A stretch of 64,000 nt of DNA, from positions 7,068,001 to 7,132,000 of the forward strand of contig NW_023503555.1 in assembly GCF_014529535.1 (NCBI RefSeq), given 5' to 3'. Below are positions 11,125 to 22,500 of the stretch, piece after piece. The notes under the pieces are model-generated. The model was not told the origin of the DNA. It searched no databases and saw only the letters and a list, made by a program, of their open reading frames with translations. Positions within the stretch are counted from its first letter, which is position 1. Every line of letters begins with the position of its first letter. The translations under genes were made by a program, and so were the position numbers. This DNA comes from Bradysia coprophila. Lineage: Eukaryota > Arthropoda > Insecta > Diptera > Sciaridae.

Positions 11125-11646
11125 ACGGGAAATTCATTCAAACCCTAATTAGGCGACGGTGCATGCAAATTTCTACTTATTCAAAGGTTCTAATCGACCA
11201 GTGAGAATGGATGGGAACCCGTGATTTTTTTCGTGAATATTTCGTATGGTGTTGCAGAACAAAATCATTTTGTGTTCAAGGGCACCCGAAGGTCCAGTTT
11301 TTCGTTGTCAAAATTAACTCGAGAATTGCGAGCCCTGGCAAGCTGTTCTAAAATGGGTGTCACAACAAAGTCTGCTGATCTTAGGCGCAAATCATGGTCG
11401 ATAAAACATTCTGGTTGACACTACCGTATCTGAGTATAATTGTGTTTGGTGGTCGATTCGGAATCGGAATGAGCGACACAAAACGTTTCATTTCAATTCG
11501 TCAACCGATCACTACAAACGGCGAAAAAAATCTCGATTTCATCTAACAAAATAAAAACTCGGAGGAGCGTTATCCCATACAAATTACAAAAATTTTCAAT
11601 TAATTTCCTACCTAACTGCTCATCTCTGCCGTCCGTCAGCCAACCA

Positions 11647-13791
11647 TCATGTGTTGCTCAGTATAGTTTTCAGGTCATCAGGCAACAAACGTTTCATATC
11701 TTCTAAATGCTTGAGCAATTGCTCCTTCGTATTATTGTTCGTTGATGTCGTTGGACTGAGCTGATCGAAATTGTCGTTGCAAATCTTGAGCTTTTGTTGC
11801 AGTTTTAGAATCATGTCGACAATTTCCACCTCATGCTTCCCTTCCACCCATTTGTTGAGGTTCTAAAACAACAAAATTTTCATTCGACCACTCTGACGAC
11901 TAAAAACAGCAGAAATCTTACCGCATCCGACAGAGCTTGCGTTGCTAACGCCTGTAAGGTCTGTGTCAATTCCATGTACCGATTCTCGTACCATCCTTTA
12001 AAGTTCGGCGACCGGAAAAATCGTTTGTACAACCCCACCCAGTCTCCCTTCAAGCTTGACGTCAGCTGTGGGCCGGAATTTTCCAGCGTTGCCAGAAAAT
12101 CGTCCTGCTTGAATTGATGTGGTGTCGGTGCCGCTTTGAACGGTGAAATATCCTTTTGCAGCGGCATCAACGACGCCATATATCGTTCCAACGGTATCAT
12201 AAAGCTCTGTGTCAGTTCCAACAGGTGGCGACGCAACAAACACGATTGTACTGCACTCGGTCGAGACATTTTCACGCCCAGTATCACCTTCTTGATGACC
12301 GACTTATCCTTTTGTAGGAAGGCTTTGTATTGCGTGTAAACGCCAGGCGACAGTTCCAACAAACGTGACGAACTTTTCACTTTACGTAAATTTTGCCCGA
12401 TTGACGATGTATTGTGGTTACTGCCGCTCTCTATCAGTCGAATGGTATGCGGCCAGTGTTGAAGAGTTTTCGCGAAAAATGGATTTGTAACGCCCAATAT
12501 GACGGGTGGAGGACCTTGATTTTGTTGTGTAAATTCTTTGAATTCACTGTCATGAATCGTAAAGTATGGACGACTCTCGGCAGCGTAGGCAATGGGAGCT
12601 ATGAGACTGATTGAGACAGGGGTCAGTGGAAATCTGAATCTGAATCTTGAATGTTTGACGTACCTCATGAGTGACTGTACCATCAACGAACAATCGGTAG
12701 GCGACGAACCCATGACCACAATCGGTTCGCCGGTTAACACCAATTCCCACAGCAAATGGATGTGTGTCACAACGCTACTCAAGCTACGAAATATGTCGAT
12801 TTCGTGTACGGAAGACAGCACTTGCGGCGGCAATTGATTTATCGAATTGTCCAACAGTTGTGTACCGATCGATTCGCTGTTCGTTTGAGCATTGCCATTC
12901 GATTTGCTATTCACTTTCGGTATGACCGTTTGAAAAATCGTTCCTAATAAATGCAATGTCAGCGATTCGCCCGCCGCCAATGCGGGCCAATGACAGATAT
13001 TATCACAAGCAGACTCTAAAACGAGTTCACCGTCATCGAAGTACTGTGGAGCTATCAGCGAGCAGATTTCGTAATACAAATTGACAAATGGTAGTCGGGT
13101 TAGCAGGACTATGCTCTGAAAATCGAATGTCAGTTCGTTGTGACAGCGGAATTGGTCAGTTGACGGTAAAACGAACCTTTTGAAAATATCCACGTGGAAG
13201 GCGAGTGTCCTTGATCTGACGGAAATAAACGAAGCCCCAATAATGTCCCGCGTCAGCTCGTTGTACCGGAATGCATTGATTGTTGAAACGTATGTGTTGC
13301 GGTTTCAACAATGTATTTTCCGTTGCTGGAGCCACTCGTAGCCGGACATGGAACAGAGTATCGCCCATGCAACCGGAATTGGAATCGGGAAACGCCAGAT
13401 AGCATATGTTGGTTTTTTCCTGTTCGCCCAGCTTGACGTGTGGTGGATAAATGGCCTACGAACAATTCGCAACATTTTTGTTAAATTGGATTAATAACGA
13501 TCGTAATGACGCAAATAACTTTACCTCCATCGCTTGTCCTATAGAACATGTAAATGAGAAGACATTCGATTACAACAAGGCGCTACGTTTACAAATTCTT
13601 TGCCGTTTTTTTCTCACACAAAATACGACAATTCACTTACCCAATTCCAAATCGAAGTTCACAACACAGATGCAATGGAGCCAGTCCGAAAAACGTTGCC
13701 ATTTCTCTGTGTGAAAAATATGCTGATCGTTGACGGGTGAGTGCGGAGTCTGATGTTCATTTTTCATATTTGCAACTTGCTTTGTTGCCAT
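11647..13791 (-). CDS. DENND6: DENN domain-containing protein 6 (Rab guanine-nucleotide exchange factor)
   Basis: In animals DENND6 proteins activate a Rab (Rab14 for human DENND6A) on recycling endosomes. Six exons run from high to low coordinate: 13791-13641, 13538-13525, 13455-13177, 13115-12664, 12606-11922 and 11862-11647. They join in frame to 598 residues, against about 600 in vertebrates. The N-terminus has the family block [30 protein letters not shown], split into shorter pieces by introns; later landmarks are [79 protein letters not shown] and [12 protein letters not shown]. Exon 2 is only 14 nt. The donor of exon 3 is GTTCGT, weaker than the others. A second Met at residue 9 could also serve as start. 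Confidence 0.95.
13525..13538 (-). other. DENND6: 14-nt microexon of DENND6
   Basis: The exon GACAAGCGATGGAG is preceded by TTCTATAG and followed by GTAAAG. It completes the Gly codon begun in exon 1 and adds Gln-Ala-Met-Glu. Without it the conserved stretch LELGQAMEAIYPP cannot be formed and the frame shifts. Confidence 0.85.
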
Positions 13792-15643
13792 TGTGTCCGA
13801 ATTTATTCGGGCATTTGGGTTAATTTACACTTTCTACAAAAACAATACACACACCAGGCAATTGTTAATAATTGACACGATTGACACTCATACTGAAATT
13901 AGATCTGTCAAACAATCGTAGCCGACGTATTCTCTACCTAGCGTTGAGTGCTTGAACTTGAATGACGTTTGTTAGGCTGTGTACACATCAAATCGTTACT
14001 TTCATTGTCATCATATTTTGTTCAATAAAAGAACTTGAATATTCCATCTTTTACTTGCTACCCGCGTTATGGTCTAGGAATATATTTTCTTTTGGCCATA
14101 AACACATAGGGAACAAGAACACTTATTCGAGAGTTAGAAACTTGATTTCACCACTCAATATTCCGAAGGTACAAAACTTTATTTTACCTGGAAAACACAC
14201 TAATTCCAGGGGTGGTGTTATCTAATACGCAGAAAAAATCAAGTTCAAACGAACACACCAGAACAAACAAACAGAGCATAATTGCTCTTCCCTTTCCCAT
14301 GGATCTGAACTAGACACTTCTAAGTTTAAGAACCTTGTTTAATAATCAAGTATTTTCCAACCTGTTATTTCAGGACCTAAAGTTTTTAAGCCCTATGAGT
14401 AGATTCACGCTGTCGCTAAAGATGTCATTTCAACATCTGTTTCTCGTTGACCCCTTTATTTCATTTTTTATGTTTTGTTGCGCCACTCATGGTCCACTAT
14501 CGTCCCAGTTTTAGAATTTTAAGATTTTGAAGGATTTCTGAGTTCTTATTGGTTTCCTGCAGTACTTTTGGCATTATTGAGGTAATATGTTGGTTCTCGA
14601 AATTTTGGCATCCCACATAGTGAACCATCGTCCCAGTTCTAGACTTCTAGAATTTGAAGTTTCTCTGAGTTTTTTTTTATTATCTTCTGGACTTTTGGCA
14701 TTATTGAGTTGTCAGAGTGTTGGTCTAAAAAATTCCACAACCCTACATGATCCACAATCTTTCCACTTGGGAAATCAAGGAAATACTTCTGGAATTTAAA
14801 GGATGTTTTTTTTAGGTTTTTTGAGTTCCTATCTGGAGCTTTGACATTATTGATGTCTACCATGGTCTCCATGGTCTCTTATCACCCCATTTCTAGAATT
14901 CGGAGGGATTTAAAGGATTTGAGATGTTTTTTTGGTTTCTTATATACATTTGAGATTGGTAAAATGGTAATAAGTTGGTTCGTAAGAACCCAAAAATGTT
15001 ATTCCTCATCGAATAATACCAAAATTTCAGAATTTTGTTCAAGTCATCATGCTACCAAAAAAGCAGACAAAAATTCTCTTGGGAATATGTCGCAAGTCGT
15101 TAGGTCGATATTGCCCATCTGCATCTGCAAACATGACCTGAGAAATTCTACTCCTCGTCGATCCAAACCAAAATTGGTTCAGGCTTACTAAGGTTGTCGA
15201 GATACCAAAAAAGCCAGTCGAAAACTCTTTCAGAAGTAACTTCTACATGATTAGTCCGATTGCCACTTCGTGCAAATAACCACTAATAAATGCAAGCGAA
15301 TCTATTTTTGAATAGAACAGGTGATGTTGCAAAGAATAATCAAATTTTTACATTTTTATTCGGCTTATTAGCCAATTCAGACCGGTGTGGGTAAACAAAG
15401 AACTTGTGTTTAACCGAATCGATGTTTGTAAGATTTTAATTGGAAAAACGAGTTTTATTCGAAAAGTTTGAAAAATGACCTGTGATTAAGTAAATGTTTA
15501 CCGATAGTAGTTAACCAGTTTTGTAACCTCTTTGGTCAATAAGCTCTGTTGAACCAGAAGCAAAGATGATGATAGTATTACGTAATTCGTATTCCTCAAA
15601 AAAAAACTTTCTTTTTCAATATGTGGCGCTAGTCACAGCAAGG
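13792..15643. repeat. Intergenic DNA with degenerate 125-bp tandem repeats
   Basis: From about 14370 to 14960 there are about four diverged units with the order CCATCGTCCCAGTTCTAGA, a TTTGAAGGATTTCTGAGTTT block, TTCTGGACTTTTGGCATTATT and GTTGGTTCT. Related single units lie at 20740-21010, 49190-49500 and 62290-62400. Nothing coding is seen in 13792-14370 or 14960-15643. Confidence 0.55.
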
Positions 15644-15863
15644 TTCTGAAAGAACAGGTCAAGACAACTCTGAGCTGATCACGAAGGCGGTGACACGCAA
15701 TTGCGTCAACGGCTGAGAATTTTATATGTAAAATGGAACCTAACAAAAACAAAATTCTGAATTTTTGAGAAAAATATTTTCTTCAAGTTGATTTCTCACA
15801 CTATCTGTTTATAAAATTTGGTGTCACCCGCCTTCGTGGTTGTCTTAACCTGTTCTTTCAGAA
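15644..15863. repeat. Inverted repeat, 220 bp
   Basis: TTCTGAAAGAACAGGTCAAG and CACGAAGGCGGTGACAC (15644-15696) are mirrored by GGTGTCACCCGCCTTCGTGG and CTTAACCTGTTCTTTCAG (15821-15863). It looks like a small non-autonomous DNA element. Confidence 0.65.
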
Positions 15864-15880
15864 TTTTGAGTCACAGTACT

Positions 15881-16047
15881 AACCTAAACCGAACCTAAAC
15901 CTAAACCTAAACCGAACCTAAACCTAAACCGAACCTAAACCTAAACCGAACCTAAACCGAACCTAAACCGAACCTAAACCTAAACCGAACCTAAACCTAA
16001 ACCGAACCTAAACCTTAACCGAACCTAAACCTAAACCTAAGCCGAAC
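15881..16047. repeat. Microsatellite of CCTAAA and CCGAA units
   Basis: About 165 bp of AACCTAAACCTAAACCGAAC-type sequence alternates 6-mers CCTAAA with 5-mers CCGAA. The base pattern resembles TTTAGG-type telomere repeats but is irregular and interstitial. Confidence 0.85.
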
Positions 16048-16289
16048 GTGTTCAAACATGAAACAATGAAACACCTTATTTTTCAGCAATAATAGTTCGT
16101 TATGTGGAATATTGAAACGATATAGGTTTGTTCCAAGTAATTACAGTTAACTGTTAATTAAACACGAATTTTTACTGATCCAACGAACATGATTTCATCC
16201 ATAAAGATCGGTTATCATATAAATATTGATTGCCTTTCAGTAACTTGGTGGTTACTCCCTCGTCTATATCTGAAAGATTCTACCATAGC

Positions 16290-16400
16290 AATGCTTCTAG
16301 CATACTTACTAAATTACCAAGCGTCAAATTTGGAGGCTTTAGAGATACGAGCTACTGCTTAAGATTGCTTGTATGTTTAACTCATTATACAACGAAAACT
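16290..16400 (+). repeat. Copy of a dispersed repeat, also at 4640-4760 (-)
   Basis: AATTTGGAGGC...GAGCTAC(T/C)GCTTAAGA...TTAACTCAT is shared with the reverse complement of 4640-4760 inside the hAT element. This explains the two similar open frames at these places; neither is a gene. Confidence 0.6.
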
Positions 16401-16566
16401 GTGACTACATCAGTCACCGAATATTTCTATGTTAATGTTAGGATCGATGCTGTGGTTCTAATGACTAAAGATATGTCGAAATCTTCTGTCACGAGGGCAT
16501 TGTTGAACTTGCGTCACAAGTTTTATCTAACGAGGACTCATATTACTCTTGAACTGAACATTCTGT

Positions 16567-16605
16567 TGATAAAAGGCAGTAGTTAGAATCATCTGAAGAG
16601 TCAGT
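16567..16605 (+). promoter_or_regulatory. Candidate core promoter of the SnoaL-like gene
   Basis: TGATAAAAGG at 16567-16576 is TATA-like, and the initiator TCAGT is at 16601-16605, about 33 bp downstream. The 5' UTR would be only about 15 nt, short but possible. Confidence 0.45.
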
Positions 16606-16617
16606 ATATCAAGAACC

Positions 16618-17444
16618 ATGAACGCCGTCATTCTAATTTCGTTCGGTAAGTTTGTCTTTTGGTTTTGTTTTGTGGATTTTTTCTTTCTTTCTGAATTTTA
16701 TGATTCCTTGAACGTAAAATCGAATGCATTAAGTCGAATCGATAGTATACTTTGCTTTAAAACGCGTAGTGAGAAACATCGCAATGTGTCTGTCGATGCC
16801 TGGTTAATCATTTTTTTCGTTCAATTATTTTGGTCTTAGTGAAGCCTCTGTCCACGCAGTGGCTCATGTAACTGTTAATTAGGTATTCGTTCAACGCGAA
16901 TTTATCTCGGGCAATTGTCCCCGCAGAATTATTGTTTTTAGCTTTCGTCTCATACGCTTTTCAATCCAAAATGATGAAAAGACTGACTCCTAACCACTTT
17001 TCTTTTCCAGCACTCTTTACGTCTACTTACGCCCTTACAGGCGATGAGTGTCTTGAAGAGAACAAAACCGAGCAGAACAATTTGAAAATCGTGTTGTCAT
17101 TCTACGAGGCGGCTTTCGGACAGCACAACATTTCCGCTGTAGACGAATATATCAGTCCGGATTACATTCAACATAATCCGCATGTTGCCGACGGCCGTCA
17201 ACCGCTCAAAGATTTTCTTGTACCATTCAATGCTATCAAGACAAAGGGACCCGTCGACATTCGTCACACAGCCGTCAATGGGGACATGGTCTGGTTGCAC
17301 CTGAAAACTACCGGATTCAATGGTGAACCATTGGCCATCATTGACATTTTCCGTGTTAAGGATTCTAAAATTGTCGAACACTGGGACGTTATTCAGGAAA
17401 TACCGTCACTGTCGGCAAGTAAGAATTCTCATCCAATGTTTTAA
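16618..17444 (+). CDS. Secreted SnoaL-like (NTF2-fold) protein, possible horizontal acquisition
   Basis: Exons 16618-16645 and 17011-17444 flank a 365-bp intron (GTAAGT to TTTCCAG) and give 153 residues. Splicing joins MNAVILISF to ALFTSTYALTG, creating a clean signal peptide with cleavage before DECLEENK. The rest is one SnoaL-like domain: FYEAAFGQHN, DEYISPDYIQHNPHVADG, DIRHTAVNGDMVWLHLKT, then IIDIFRVKDSKIVEHWDVIQEI at the end in shorter blocks. The pattern YIQHNP...DG and IVEHWDVIQ is typical of bacterial SnoaL-like proteins. The natural substrate cannot be told. Base composition and an intron fit the insect genome. Polyadenylation signal at 17504-17509. Confidence 0.85.
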
Positions 17445-17503
17445 GCCGCTTCGATGTTCAACGTGTTGTTGTAACTATTTTTGTAATTGACTTCTTTGTG
17501 GAC

Positions 17504-17509
17504 AATAAA
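17504..17509 (+). terminator. Polyadenylation signal of the SnoaL-like gene
   Basis: AATAAA, 60 bp after the TAA. Confidence 0.65.
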
Positions 17510-17782
17510 CTTGATTGTTTTAATGAACCCAGACCGTTCGAGCATTTTTCGGTATATCGTCAGCTGATTTCTCTGTTATGAATTTTCCCTCGTAAAGGGA
17601 ATCCTTGGCTATTCTGCAGTCAGCCGGCCGAAGAAAATTTTTTCCTCTTCGATTTCGCTTTTTTGGAAAAATTTGGTCGAAGAAAAAGCTTCAGCTTCCC
17701 AAAGCTTTGAAAATAAATCGATCGGTCGTGAGTATTTGCTTCAACAAAAATACGATCGAAGTGTTCAACATTGATTCACCAT

Positions 17783-17788
17783 TTTATT
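17783..17788 (-). terminator. Polyadenylation signal of the 87-residue protein gene
   Basis: AATAAA on the minus strand, 53 bp past the stop codon at 17842. Confidence 0.6.
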
Positions 17789-17841
17789 AATGAAATTTCG
17801 ATGATACATTGTGGGTATTGACGATTTCCAGGAATTGATGC

Positions 17842-18105
17842 TCATTTTTTACACGCTTCCACTTGCTCATACTTGTACAACGCCTCTTCCATCTCATCTT
17901 CGGAAAGCATCTTGTACGGATGATATTTGATGGAATCGGAATAGTCATCACCAATAGCCCAAATGTCGTGATCTTCGGACCAGTCTTCCCGATCCATGCA
18001 CAGATATTTCACCGCGCTTTGCAAGTTAAATTCGAGCCGTTTACCGTAGTGCTTTGCGACCTTTTGTTTCAGCGTCCGATTGACAATGTAATACCAAACT
18101 CCCAT
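17842..18105 (-). CDS. Unrecognised 87-residue protein
   Basis: Single-exon frame, start ATG at 18105 after GCACTAGAA. The first half is basic (Val-Asn-Arg-Thr-Leu-Lys-Gln-Lys, HYGKRLEF), the second half acidic with aromatic residues (DREDWSEDHDIWAIGDDYSD, then LSEDEMEEALYKYEQ, a likely helix). There is no signal peptide and no clear membrane segment. Codon use and composition look like a real protein, and a poly(A) signal sits close behind. It converges with the SnoaL-like gene, with 397 bp between the stop codons. I do not recognise the family; a small mitochondrial or nuclear-encoded accessory protein is conceivable. Confidence 0.65.
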   Translation of the reverse strand: MGVWYYIVNRTLKQKVAKHYGKRLEFNLQSAVKYLCMDREDWSEDHDIWAIGDDYSDSIKYHPYKMLSEDEMEEALYKYEQVEACKK

Positions 18106-18299
18106 TTCTAGTGCGAACCGGATGTAAACTCAATTGAATCTTTAATTTTATTTGGTACGATCTGCTCCACACTAGGATGATTGTATAACGATTAGTTTTA
18201 CTTTCCTACGTTCTAATGACTTGTAAACAAATCAATGTGACAACTTAGTTTTTGAAAAATTATGTGTTTCCCGCACAGTTCATACAGCTGTAAACATTC

Positions 18300-19390
18300 A
18301 TGCGTGTGGTGTGATTAACCTTATTTTCTACCCTACGTGGAGAGAAAATAGAACTTTACTTACTTGAATTGTCACTTTGTTTATGTTTTCAAAATTGGTA
18401 GGGTGTATGGTATGCAATGAACGTCAACACAAGGTATGGTCGAATGTCAAACTTTGTATGTAGCGGAGGACACAGCGCTATGTCCTCCGGTTTGTATGAA
18501 TAGACCATACCTGGTTTATACTTTCATTGGTGGTATGTGGTATGGCGAGTTGATGTTTTAGTTTCGTGGATATAAGCGGTCAGTTAAACCATGAAAAACG
18601 TTGTGGTCACCTCTGGGAGAAATAGAAATCCCAACTCGAGCGAAATTACTCGCTTCAATTCGCTCTGACCACAAACATCGCTCTTTCTGGAATTCCTATT
18701 TTCTCGCTCGGAAATCAAATAACGTCGCTACTACAAACTGTGCAGTAAATTCAATTTAACCTTGCACTGACATGGAAAATTTTAAATGATTGTTCTTCTC
18801 ACCGAAGACACCGTTATTAATTTATATTACCTAGTTTATATTAACACTTTCCAGCATCTGGTTCAGTCATCTCTTTCAAAATATTTTTCATGCTTCGGGG
18901 CCGAAAATGAGGGCAATTTTTCGAATTTTCTCGGGTTTCCGGCCCTCTGCATGAAAACTCACATGTGCACCTGTTTGGGACGGTTGATTTACGGCACTTT
19001 CGCTTGTAAGCCTCACTTCGTTCGGCCTACAATCCGCGAAATTGCCTAAAATCAATCGTCCAAAACAGGTACACAAATGACTATTTCAAAACGGAAGCGA
19101 GAAAATAGTAATTTTTTCCCTCCGCTGAAACTTCGGGAAAAATGTTGTTTACCTCGAGAAGTAAAGTTGAAAATTGCATCTTCTCGTGTGACATGTGTTG
19201 CTCTCGCTACCTCGTTCAACAAATAACTATTTCACGCATTCTGTGTGACCAACCTTATTTTCTCACCTCAATACACCATGAGAAAATTGCGTTTTGTTGA
19301 CAATTGGTCGAATGACAGTGAGAAAAGTGCATCACTTTCTCTCTCGTGGGGAGAAAATAGAACTTTTCTCACTTGAAATGTCAGACATTC
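18300..19390. repeat. Two copies of a GAGAAAATAG-rich dispersed repeat with nested palindromes
   Basis: Shared blocks are CCTTATTTTCTC, GAGAAAATAGAACTTT, TGTCACTTTG(T/C)TTATGT, GGTATGGCGA and GGTCACCTCTGGGAGAAATAG. The first copy is at about 18300-18720 and a partial one at 19250-19390. Further copies lie at 35860-36330 and 44040-44340. Within this region, 18420-18530 (built on GGAGGACACAGCGCTATGTCC) and 18895-19075 are separate palindromes. Confidence 0.6.
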
Positions 19391-19563
19391 GTCTTAAAAC
19401 AGATCGGAACTTTGAACATATTGTTGTACCCCACTACATTTAGAATTTCTATTGGGTGAAACGATATCACGCGTCAAAGTTCAACCATTCCGAATCGCTT
19501 ACTGATATGAGTGATGCCTTTCAAATACTTAAATCAAAGACCAAATTCGTGTTTTCTATATAT

Positions 19564-22500
19564 TTACAGGTCAACATGTTTTATTGTACTTAAATCGACA
19601 TCTATATCGCTCCTCGTCGTGCAGGTCGGAGTATTAATTTCAGTTTCGTTCGTGTTACGAAACCATTTACTATAAACTTCGTACGGATCAATCTGCCAAA
19701 ATTTATGAAAGGAAATTGGTGAATCGGTAAGCAGCTCTTCCGAATAGTCTGTTGGTCTTGCCTGGTGTGATTTCAATTCATTTTTAGTTTTATTCACTAA
19801 AATGATCCCTTACAGCAACCTTACCTGATGAAACAATGACGAATGAATCGGTTCGATTCCTAATTGTTTCAGACAAATTCCTATTATCATGTCATCGGGT
19901 GCCGAGCTAGTCGGACATGAGCATCGATTGATAAGTTTATTTATTGTACTAAGACTGAACACAATTCCTCCGCCACCAGTTATGTAGTTGAAGCCATCTG
20001 GAGACAGTAATCGGTAGCCATATCGTTCGCCGAGATATAGGTCGCCGTCGTATGAGTCATAACATGAAAGCGTTCTTTGTAATTGTCTTACACTTTCAAA
20101 GAAAGAAGGGAAACAAATTTATTCATTAGCTTCGCTTCCGAATTACCGAATTGCAATTGAATTTACCTGATTAAAGTATCGTCGTCGGATAAAACCACCC
20201 ATTTTACAGTGCTTAAACTGGCGTTTGAACTGATTTCTTTCAGTATCAAATCGAAAATTGAAAGCGCCTTATCACAATGCCCTGCTTCTGTATTGGGAAT
20301 GAGTGTATTGATCGTTGGTATTGTTGAATCTGTAAATGGAATGTACAAGATTCAACTGGGACTTCTTCTACTTGAAATTTTAGGTTATAGAAATTCAGGA
20401 AATCCAGATTTTTTGGTGCTTAACGTTAACGTTGAAAAATAACTTTTCCTGACCAGGTTTGTTCCCAGAATTCGCAAATATCAGCAAATAAAGGCTGAAA
20501 TTCCTTCTTCCTCGATAACTTCCCAGGTATGTGTTGTACAGCTTTGGTCGGGCAGGAGCGATTTTAGAGTTCAATGAGGAGAACAAACTTGCTAAGGAAA
20601 GAGGCTGCCTAGATCATCATTCCAAAGTGCCAAAGCTCGGAATAGGATTGGACATGGCAAAAAGAATTTGGTATTTCAGGGATTTATTGTAGGAACTACA
20701 TTCCCGAGGTCAATTTCGTGAAATTGTGTAATTCTAGAATTTTAAGAGTTTAAATTTAATCTTTGTTGGTTGGTTCGCATACGTTTTGGTTCCTACATAT
20801 CCATTACTCCATTACTATTTTTTGGGTATCTTCATTGACTAATAGGTTGTAATAGCTTGGTTCCTACCATCACTCCACATGGTCCACCATCCTTTCAGTT
20901 TTAGAGTTGAAAGATTTTTCATATTTTTTTGGTTTCTTTCTGGACGTTTGGGATTATTGAGGTGGTTGGTTTCTAAGAATGCGTCATAGGGTCCTCCATA
21001 TTCCTAGATCGAAGCAAATTAGTTATTTTTTTAAGTAAAGCACAATGACTGGCGTCAAATTCACACTTTAAAGGTTATTGACTGATTTTTAGAGCACACC
21101 AATCAACAAATTTGAACACGAATCATAGCTTGATCAATCAAATACACTCAAAGAGTAAAAGTGACGCAAGTCCTTGTGCATACTTCCAAAACAACTGATA
21201 TCGCTGTAGGTGACGCATTCTGTGCTTGTACGCAAAAATTGTCAAAGCAAAAATTAGACCGACAAAATTCTAGAAGAAAAATTTTAGTTCACAAATTTTG
21301 CGTCACATGGAAGTTAGGAAATGCCTTAGGAATCATCTCTCATCCCAAAATTTAGAAACCAGCCTTGTAACACATCACTCATGTCGAAAATATCCCAAAT
21401 CCATCGAAAAATCCGATGGAAGTTAGGAAGTGCCAGAGAAATCATCTCTCATCCCAAAAGCTAGGAACCAACCTTGAAACTCCTCACTTATATCGAAAAT
21501 AACCCAAATCCATCGAAAAATCCGATGGAAGTTAGGAAGTGCCTGAGAATCATCTGTCATCCCAAAATTTAGGAACCTACCTTGGTACACCTCACCTATA
21601 TCGAAAATAACCCATATCCATCGAAAAATCCGATGGAAGTTAGGAAGTGCCAGAGGAATCATCTGTCATCCCAAAATTTAGGAACCAACATTGGAACACC
21701 TCGCTTTTATCGAAAATAACCTAGCTCGATAACGTCTCTTCGTACACACATTTCCGATTGGCGCTAAGATATTTGTCTATTTCATTGGACGTTTTCTTCT
21801 TAGTGAAAACCGTATATAAGCCAAAATTTCGGAGGATGGAGCTAACATTCATCTACTATGACTCGTCAACGACGAGAAAAATGAACAACTCTCAGATAGA
21901 TAAAAACGGCAGCTCGCGCTCAGACTCTACGATAGAATTTTAATTATAAGGACACTATGTCAAGTTAAAAAGAAATATATTTGTAGGATCAGACGCACAT
22001 TCTTTGTGATTAAAAAAAATGATTGGAAAGCTCACAAAAAGAGGCTAAAAGTGACGAAACATTAAGAGATGGAGAAACAGTTTCGACCAGGAGCACTCCA
22101 ACCTATGACAATAAGGCTTTCTATAAAATACCCGAACACCTCTCTATGCACAAGAAGTCATGAAGTGTACACACCAAGTACGACGAAGAGGGAAGACACT
22201 TCATCACGTGTTTTCTATTTCCTACAGCATTTAAAGGTCAATTAAAATGTTTCTGTTCAACAAACACACGGTACCTGTAACATCACTGTAAAATCGGATT
22301 AATTTAACATCTCGCCTCCACGTGGACTGAATAACTGGAACTCGATCGAAATGAAATTTTGAACACGTTTTCACAGCAAACAGGATATTTTCGTTCGGAA
22401 TCCATTTATTCTGAAACGAAATTGATTGGCTATTCTAGTCATCCCCGACTGTACCACGTTTTAAAGTAAATTTTCTTGTTTATCCGTTGATTATATTGTA

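Noticed and set aside
16230..16586. 118-residue frame before the SnoaL-like gene
   Set aside because: Part of it is a dispersed repeat also found at 4640-4760, and it overlaps the promoter of the next gene.
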